10,287 nucleotides of DNA, from NCBI GenBank assembly GCA_023396625.1, contig JAEWVY010000369.1:1-10287 (forward strand), read 5' to 3'. Positions 6,910 through 10,287 of the stretch are shown piece by piece. Origin of the DNA: Pseudomonadota bacterium. GTDB taxonomy: Bacteria; Pseudomonadota; Gammaproteobacteria; Burkholderiales; Burkholderiaceae_C. The first letter of the stretch is position 1; every line of letters starts with the position of its first letter. Both the position numbers and the translations under genes were made by a program. The notes beneath the pieces were generated by a model that saw nothing but the letters and a program-made list of their open reading frames with translations, had not been told where the DNA came from and searched no databases.

Positions 6910-6926
6910 TCATGTGGATGCCGTCG
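6901..6926 (-). terminator. Perfect 9-bp hairpin enclosing the acr3 stop codon
   Basis: CGACGGCAT (6901-6909) and ATGCCGTCG (6918-6926) are perfect inverted repeats around an 8-nt loop. The acr3 stop codon (6912-6910) lies in that loop. The stem is stable and sits exactly at the operon's end. No U-tract follows on the minus strand, so it may be a Rho-linked or mRNA 3'-end-protecting structure instead of a classical terminator. Confidence 0.45.
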
Positions 6927-7992
6927 TCGAACGTTCATACCAGCCTTTGCTGTGGTTGACGATGCGCACCACCAGCAGCATGACGGGGACTTCGATCAGG
7001 ACGCCGACCACGGTCGCCAGTGCGGCGCCGGAGTTGAAGCCGAACAGGCTGATGGCGGTGGCCACGGCCAGTTCGAAGAAGTTGGATGCGCCAATCAAGG
7101 CCGAAGGGCAGGCGATGTTGTGTTTTTCACCTGCGGCGCGGTTGAGCCAGTAAGCCAGGGCTGAATTGAAAAGCACCTGAATCAGGATCGGCACGGCCAG
7201 GAGGGCGATCACCACGGGCTGATTCAGGAGGGCTTCACCCTGGAAAGCAAACAGCAGCACGAGCGTCGCGAGCAAGGCGGCGACCGACCATGGGCCGATC
7301 CTGGTCATCGCCGCGTCGAACGCCGCTTGCCCTCTGGCGAGCAGCGATTTGCGCAGCCATTGCGCCAGGATCACCGGTATCACGATGTACAGCACCACCG
7401 AGGTCAGCAGCGTGGCCCAGGGCACGGCGATGGCGGACAGGCCGAGCAGGAAGGCCACCAGGGGCGCGAACGCGATCACCATGATGCTGTCGTTGAGCGC
7501 GACCTGCGAGAGCGTGAACAAAGGGTCGCCGCCCGTGAGGCGACTCCACACGAACACCATGGCGGTGCAGGGCGCGGCGGCCAGCAGGATCAGGCCCGCG
7601 ATGTAGCTGTCAAGCTGATCCGCAGGCAGCAGCGGGGCGAACCATTGACGGATGAACAGCCAGCCGAGAAAGGCCATCGAGAAAGGCTTGACCAGCCAGT
7701 TCACAAACAGCGTGACGCCGATGCCTTTGACATGCTTGCGCACTTCGCCCAAGGCGGAGAAATCCACCTTGACCAGCATGGGAATGATCATCACCCAGAT
7801 CAGGAGGCCCACGGGCAGGTTGACCTGTGCGATCTCCATGCGCCCGATCGCCTGGAACACGCTGGGCAGTCCCTGTCCCAGGGCGATGCCCGCGACGATG
7901 CACAGGAGCACCCAGACGGTGAGGTAACGCTCGAACACGCGCATGGGTGTACCAGAGGCTTGCTCGACGGTGGTTCCATCTAGGCGTCCCAC
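6910..7992 (-). CDS. acr3: Arsenite efflux permease, ACR3 family
   Basis: This inner-membrane carrier exports As(III), and in some members Sb(III), driven by the proton gradient. The product has 360 residues and about ten hydrophobic segments, typical of Acr3 in the BART superfamily and unlike the unrelated ArsB. Key motifs are visible: the conserved cysteine Cys142 in APCTAMVFVWS, ALNDS (about 165-169), and GASNFFELAVATAISLFG (301-318) with a conserved acidic Glu307. The GTG at 7992 is taken as start because GAGG lies 7 nt upstream and the gene then follows the arsC stop by one nucleotide, suggesting translational coupling. ATG at 7944 (MRVFERYLTVWVLL) is the alternative and would give 344 residues, also within family range. 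It is the last gene of the operon. Confidence 0.94.
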   Translation of the reverse strand: MGRLDGTTVEQASGTPMRVFERYLTVWVLLCIVAGIALGQGLPSVFQAIGRMEIAQVNLPVGLLIWVMIIPMLVKVDFSALGEVRKHVKGIGVTLFVNWLVKPFSMAFLGWLFIRQWFAPLLPADQLDSYIAGLILLAAAPCTAMVFVWSRLTGGDPLFTLSQVALNDSIMVIAFAPLVAFLLGLSAIAVPWATLLTSVVLYIVIPVILAQWLRKSLLARGQAAFDAAMTRIGPWSVAALLATLVLLFAFQGEALLNQPVVIALLAVPILIQVLFNSALAYWLNRAAGEKHNIACPSALIGASNFFELAVATAISLFGFNSGAALATVVGVLIEVPVMLLVVRIVNHSKGWYERSTTAST

Positions 7993-7993
7993 G

Positions 7994-8500
7994 TCATTGC
8001 CTCGAAAGTTCGCGAGCGGTGGACTGCAGGACAGCCTTTTCGAGCTTGTCTGCCGGCAGATTGATGAGGCCTTCCAGGCGACGCCTGATCAGATGCAGGG
8101 TCCTGCGAAAGGCTTCGCGCTTTTCTTCGTCTGGTGCGTCGCCTTCGGAGGGATCGGCGTAGCCCCAGTGCGCGGTGGCCGGGTGTCCTGGCCAGACTGG
8201 GCAGACTTCGCCCGCGGCGTTGTCGCACACGGTGATGACCAGGTCCATCCGGGGCGCATCGGGGTCCGCGAATTCATGCCAGCTCTTGCTGCGCAGGCCG
8301 TCGATGGGAATGCCCGCCTGTGCCAGGACCTGCAAACCCACAGGGTTGGGTTGCTGGTCCGCGCGTGGGCTGCTGCCGGCCGAGTAGGCGTTGAAGCGGC
8401 CGCGGCCCATGGCGTTGAGCAGCGCCTCGGCCAGGATGCTGCGCGCGGAGTTGTGCGTGCAGAGGAACAAGACGTTCAAGGGTTTGACGGTGTTGGGCAT
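7994..8500 (-). CDS. arsC: Arsenate reductase, low-molecular-weight phosphatase (thioredoxin-coupled) type
   Basis: This cytoplasmic enzyme reduces As(V) to As(III), which Acr3 then exports. The 168-residue protein has the phosphatase P-loop CTHNSARS near its N-terminus (Cys14, Arg20). The redox pair Cys92/Cys100 lies in VCDNAAGEVCPVWPG. The acidic catalytic loop is WGYADPS (Asp116). The three-cysteine layout matches the thioredoxin-linked ArsC of the S. aureus pI258 type and not the glutaredoxin-linked E. coli R773 type. The C-terminal helix (about 125-155) is slightly longer than in the staphylococcal protein. ATG at 8500 gives the normal short leader before the first beta strand (NVLFLCT). 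The longer open frame upstream overlaps arsI and is not family-like. The start lies 8 nt after the arsI stop, though no strong Shine-Dalgarno sequence is seen. Confidence 0.94.
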   Translation of the reverse strand: MPNTVKPLNVLFLCTHNSARSILAEALLNAMGRGRFNAYSAGSSPRADQQPNPVGLQVLAQAGIPIDGLRSKSWHEFADPDAPRMDLVITVCDNAAGEVCPVWPGHPATAHWGYADPSEGDAPDEEKREAFRRTLHLIRRRLEGLINLPADKLEKAVLQSTARELSRQ

Positions 8501-8508
8501 GATGCGGG

Positions 8509-9048
8509 TCAACAGCACGAGGAATTCGGGCCACAGCAAGAGGCTTTGGCGGAAGCTTTCGCCGCGGCGGACGCTCCCGCAGGTTCGGCAGCATGGGCAG
8601 GGGCGCAGCACTGCGGTTGGGCGGATGTCGAAGTCGGTGCGCAGCATGCGCCTGCCGCCGTGGTCTGGGGGCTTTCATTGAACACAGGAATGTTGCCCAG
8701 TGTGTGGAAGTGTTCCCAGGCGATGCCTTGCGGATCGGTGATCCAGTGTTTCTCGCTTCGGGCGTAGCAACATGTCGTGGCGCCTTCGTCCAGCAAAGCC
8801 ATGTCAGCGGACGCCGCGCGGGCTTTGAGGTTAGCCAGCTCGGAAGCGTCGTCCACCTGAAATCCCAAATGGTCCAGGCCAGGCTTGTCGCCTCGCGTGG
8901 AAATGGCGAAGTTCACGCGCGGGTCGTCAAGCATCCATTTGGCGTAATCGACTTCGACACGGGTGGGCTCGGCGGCAAACAGTTTGGAATAGAAGCCAAT
9001 GCTCTTGGCGAGGTCATCGACGTGAACGTGGACGTGGAATCTTTTCAT
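8509..9048 (-). CDS. arsI: ArsI/CadI-family VOC protein (probable C-As lyase) with cysteine-rich tail
   Basis: A 179-residue protein with one vicinal-oxygen-chelate (glyoxalase-like) domain in residues 1 to about 120. It starts MKRFHVHVHVDDLAKSIGFY and contains the family signature DEGATTCCYARSEKHWITDP. The vicinal pair Cys93-Cys94 is the arsenical-binding site of ArsI lyases. His5 or His7, His60 and Glu112 are the likely metal ligands. ArsI enzymes are Fe(II)- and O2-dependent and split the carbon-arsenic bond of trivalent organoarsenicals; closely similar proteins are annotated CadI (cadmium-induced). The arsenic operon favours ArsI. Residues 130-179 form an Ala-rich tail with four more pairs (135-136, 147-148, 171-172, 178-179). 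ATG at 9048 is chosen for AAGGAG six nt upstream; the open frame further upstream overlaps arsR. The gene lies 20 nt after arsR. Confidence 0.88.
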   Translation of the reverse strand: MKRFHVHVHVDDLAKSIGFYSKLFAAEPTRVEVDYAKWMLDDPRVNFAISTRGDKPGLDHLGFQVDDASELANLKARAASADMALLDEGATTCCYARSEKHWITDPQGIAWEHFHTLGNIPVFNESPQTTAAGACCAPTSTSAQPQCCAPAHAAEPAGASAAAKASAKASCCGPNSSCC

Positions 9049-9068
9049 GGGGTGCTCCTTGGAGGGGG

Positions 9069-9392
9069 TCAGCAGTCGCATGCTGTCGACGACGGGCTCA
9101 GGCATTCCGCACCCCGGCAGCAGTTTTCGGTGAGGTAGCTCAGCAACCCGTTCATGGTGTCGAACGACGCGCGGTAGATCAGATTTCGCCCTTGTCGCTC
9201 CTGGTGGACGAGCCCGGAGTGGACCAGTTCTTTCAGGTGAAAGGACAACGTATTGGGCGCGACATTCAACTGTGCCGCGAGCGTTCCTGGCGTCAGGCCG
9301 TCCTGTCCTGCCACGACCAGCGCGCGGAACACCCGCAGGCGAACCTCCTGGGCCAATGCGGCAAGGGAACGGACGATGTGGGCTTCTTCCAT
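9069..9392 (-). CDS. arsR: ArsR/SmtB-family arsenic-responsive repressor
   Basis: A 107-residue winged-helix repressor that should leave its operator when As(III) binds. The N-terminal helices (EEAHIVRSLAALAQEVRLRVF) lead into the helix-turn-helix TPGTLAAQLNVAPNTLSFHL (about 35-53). The beta-wing is HQERQGRNLIYRASF (63-77). The classic metal-site motif with cysteines in the DNA-binding helix (ELCVCD) is missing. Instead cysteines cluster at the C-terminus: Cys91-Cys92, Cys97, Cys105 and Cys107. This resembles the Acidithiobacillus ferrooxidans ArsR, whose As(III) site is a C-terminal Cys-Cys...Cys group. ATG at 9392 fits the usual N-terminus; the frame is open to 9473, but that extension would run through the promoter and operator. 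It is first in the operon and probably controls itself, arsI, arsC and acr3. Confidence 0.93.
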   Translation of the reverse strand: MEEAHIVRSLAALAQEVRLRVFRALVVAGQDGLTPGTLAAQLNVAPNTLSFHLKELVHSGLVHQERQGRNLIYRASFDTMNGLLSYLTENCCRGAECLSPSSTACDC

Positions 9393-9398
9393 TCGGTA

Positions 9399-9404
9399 AC
9401 TATA
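9399..9404 (-). promoter_or_regulatory. Putative -10 element of the ars operon
   Basis: TATAGT on the minus strand (9404 to 9399) is a near-consensus -10 hexamer. It lies exactly 6 nt before the arsR ATG, so transcription would begin at or next to the start codon. No convincing -35 hexamer is found 16-18 nt upstream (GATACG or ATACGA), which is common for weak or regulated promoters. Confidence 0.45.
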
Positions 9405-9406
9405 CA

Positions 9407-9425
9407 ACGATAATGGAAATATCGT
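9407..9425. promoter_or_regulatory. Putative ArsR operator (inverted repeat)
   Basis: ACGATA (9407-9412) and TATCGT (9420-9425) form a perfect 6-bp inverted repeat with a 7-nt spacer. The two-fold axis lies 24 nt upstream of the arsR ATG. It falls in the spacer between the likely -10 and -35 positions and in a locally AT-rich patch, which is where ArsR/SmtB repressors typically bind imperfect palindromes. Binding by this ArsR is inferred. Confidence 0.55.
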
Positions 9426-9466
9426 ATCGATGAAGCCGTCTGCACCTTTCGGCGGCATGCATCGAG

Positions 9467-9483
9467 CCGTCAACGACTGACGG
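9467..9483. terminator. Hairpin between suhB and the ars operon
   Basis: CCGTCA (9467-9472) and TGACGG (9478-9483) form a perfect 6-bp stem with a 5-nt loop, about 40 nt after the suhB stop and upstream of the ars promoter. It could end suhB transcription before the ars promoter, but it lacks a U-tract on the minus strand. Confidence 0.3.
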
Positions 9484-9510
9484 TGGACCTGCTCATCGGT
9501 GTGTCAGCGG

Positions 9511-9526
9511 GAGGCGTCGTCGCCTC
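9511..9526. terminator. Hairpin at the suhB stop codon
   Basis: GAGGCG (9511-9516) pairs perfectly with CGCCTC (9521-9526) around the tetraloop TCGT and overlaps the suhB stop codon (9527-9525). It is a short GC-rich stem without a U-tract, so it may stabilise the transcript end or be chance. Confidence 0.25.
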
Positions 9527-10287
9527 AGGTCACGGGGGGGTCCGCAGGTTCGGCGGGTGAGGTCATTTCGGCCGGTTCGGGGCCTTCCTCGTCGGCCGGT
9601 TCACCGGTGTCGCGTCCGCCCATGGTGCCGGCCTGGCGGACGGCGGCCTTGTCGCCGGCACTGGCGAATTTGCTGTACTTGCCGAGGATGCCGACCAGTT
9701 GGCCGTACACGCGCGGCGTGCCTGCGAGGCACTCTTTTTGATAGAGGTAGTCGGCTTCCCCGGTGAAATTGCCGATGAGGCCGCCAGCTTCGGTGACCAG
9801 CAGCGAACCGGCGGCCACGTCCCAGGGTTGCAGTCCGGTTTCAAAGAAGCCGTCCGAAAAACCTGCCGCCACGTAGGCGAGGTCCAGCGCCGCGGCGCCC
9901 GGACGTCGCAGGCCGGCGGTGCGTTGCATCACGTCGCCCATCATCTGGAGGTAGGCGGGGAAGTTGTCGCCCTTGCGGAACGGAAAGCCGGTGGAAATCA
10001 GGCATTCCTGCAGCCGCGCGCGTTTGCTCACGCGGATGCGCCGTTCGTTCATGTAGGCGCCGCGGCCCTTGGTGGCCGTGAACAGGTCGTTGCGGCTGGG
10101 GTCATAGATCACGGCCTGTTCGATCTTGCCACGCACGGCCAGCGCGATGCTCACGCAGTACACGGGAAAGCCGTGGATGAAGTTGGTGGTGCCGTCCAGG
10201 GGGTCGATGATCCAGATGAAATCCGCGTGCTTGTCGCCATGGGTCTGCCCGGACTCTTCGGCCAGGAAGCCATGGCTGGGGTAGGCC
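9525..10287 (-). CDS. suhB: Inositol monophosphatase family protein SuhB (5' end outside window)
   Basis: A Mg2+-dependent phosphatase of the inositol-monophosphatase family. The window holds the last 253 residues; the N-terminus lies beyond 10287. Metal-binding motifs are plain: AEESG, then IDPLDGTTNFIHGFP with its two metal-binding Asp residues, and near the C-terminal end of the domain QPWDVAAGSLLVTEAGG. In E. coli SuhB also associates with the transcription machinery and acts in rRNA antitermination; whether that holds here is unknown. After GILGKYSKFASA the protein continues for about 40 residues in a polar, Pro/Glu-rich tail (GEPADEEGPEPAE) longer than in E. coli SuhB and probably disordered. 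Codon use is GC-rich, like the housekeeping genes. It points the same way as the ars operon, with its stop 132 nt before arsR. Confidence 0.92.
   Translation of the reverse strand, partial: AYPSHGFLAEESGQTHGDKHADFIWIIDPLDGTTNFIHGFPVYCVSIALAVRGKIEQAVIYDPSRNDLFTATKGRGAYMNERRIRVSKRARLQECLISTGFPFRKGDNFPAYLQMMGDVMQRTAGLRRPGAAALDLAYVAAGFSDGFFETGLQPWDVAAGSLLVTEAGGLIGNFTGEADYLYQKECLAGTPRVYGQLVGILGKYSKFASAGDKAAVRQAGTMGGRDTGEPADEEGPEPAEMTSPAEPADPPVT

Noticed and set aside
6609..6959. Plus-strand frame of 116 codons in the mutS-ars gap
   Set aside because: No ribosome binding site, no family character, and it runs into the acr3 3' end. Treated as noncoding; possible repeat sequence is noted in the findings.
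7327..7983. Plus-strand open frame of 218 codons opposite acr3
   Set aside because: The His/Gln/Asp/Glu-rich composition is that of the strand opposite hydrophobic membrane-protein codons; Acr3 explains the region.
9049..9105. N-terminal extension of the ArsI-like protein
   Set aside because: It overlaps the 3' end of arsR, and a strong AAGGAG stands before the ATG at 9048, directly ahead of the first VOC beta strand.
9393..9473. N-terminal extension of ArsR by 27 codons
   Set aside because: It would cover the palindromic operator and the -10-like hexamer, and ArsR proteins normally begin close to the first helix seen after Met at 9392.
1..10287. CRISPR array, tRNA/rRNA genes, insertion sequence or phage attachment site
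   Set aside because: Looked for regularly spaced repeats, clover-leaf-like segments, transposase motifs and flanking direct repeats; none was convincing by eye.

Overview
The window looks like chromosomal DNA from a high-GC betaproteobacterium, most likely Burkholderiales and close to Comamonadaceae. This rests on the strong G/C bias at third codon positions, the style of the UppP and MutS protein sequences, and the Anbu proteasome-like gene. No phage genes, transposase, tRNA, rRNA or CRISPR array could be recognised.

Layout from left to right. A truncated membrane-protein gene, possibly a histidine kinase, runs leftward off the window edge (1-134). Divergent from it is uppP (366-1190, +), for undecaprenyl-diphosphate recycling. 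Converging on uppP is a two-gene leftward unit: an Anbu proteasome-family protein (2029-2856) followed 12 nt later by an alpha/beta hydrolase (1213-2016). A small exported protein of unknown function (3126-3584, +) is divergent from Anbu. Next, mutS (3899-6529, -) is followed 8 nt later by an 88-residue hypothetical gene (3624-3890, -).

A gene-poor stretch of 380 nt (6530-6909) separates mutS from a compact leftward arsenic-resistance operon, in transcription order arsR (9069-9392), arsI/cadI-like (8509-9048), arsC (7994-8500) and acr3 (6910-7992). Intergenic gaps are 20, 8 and 1 nt. The window ends inside a 5'-truncated suhB-type inositol monophosphatase gene (9525 to beyond 10287, -).

The ars genes form one pathway. 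ArsR senses As(III), probably through C-terminal cysteines, and is expected to repress the promoter in front of itself, where there is a perfect 6-bp inverted repeat. ArsC reduces arsenate to arsenite. The ArsI-like VOC protein has the vicinal cysteine pair of C-As lyases, which cut methyl or aromatic groups from trivalent organoarsenicals. Acr3 exports the resulting arsenite. The operon looks like an accessory cassette between housekeeping genes: several of its 60-nt lines counted by hand are clearly lower in GC than lines from mutS or suhB.

I found no completely new system. Points worth a second look are a 75-bp AT-rich, rare-codon island inside otherwise GC-rich mutS, a tail on the ArsI-like protein carrying four extra Cys-Cys pairs, an arsR that may be leaderless, a perfect 9-bp hairpin with the acr3 stop codon in its loop, and an Anbu gene without its commonly described partners.
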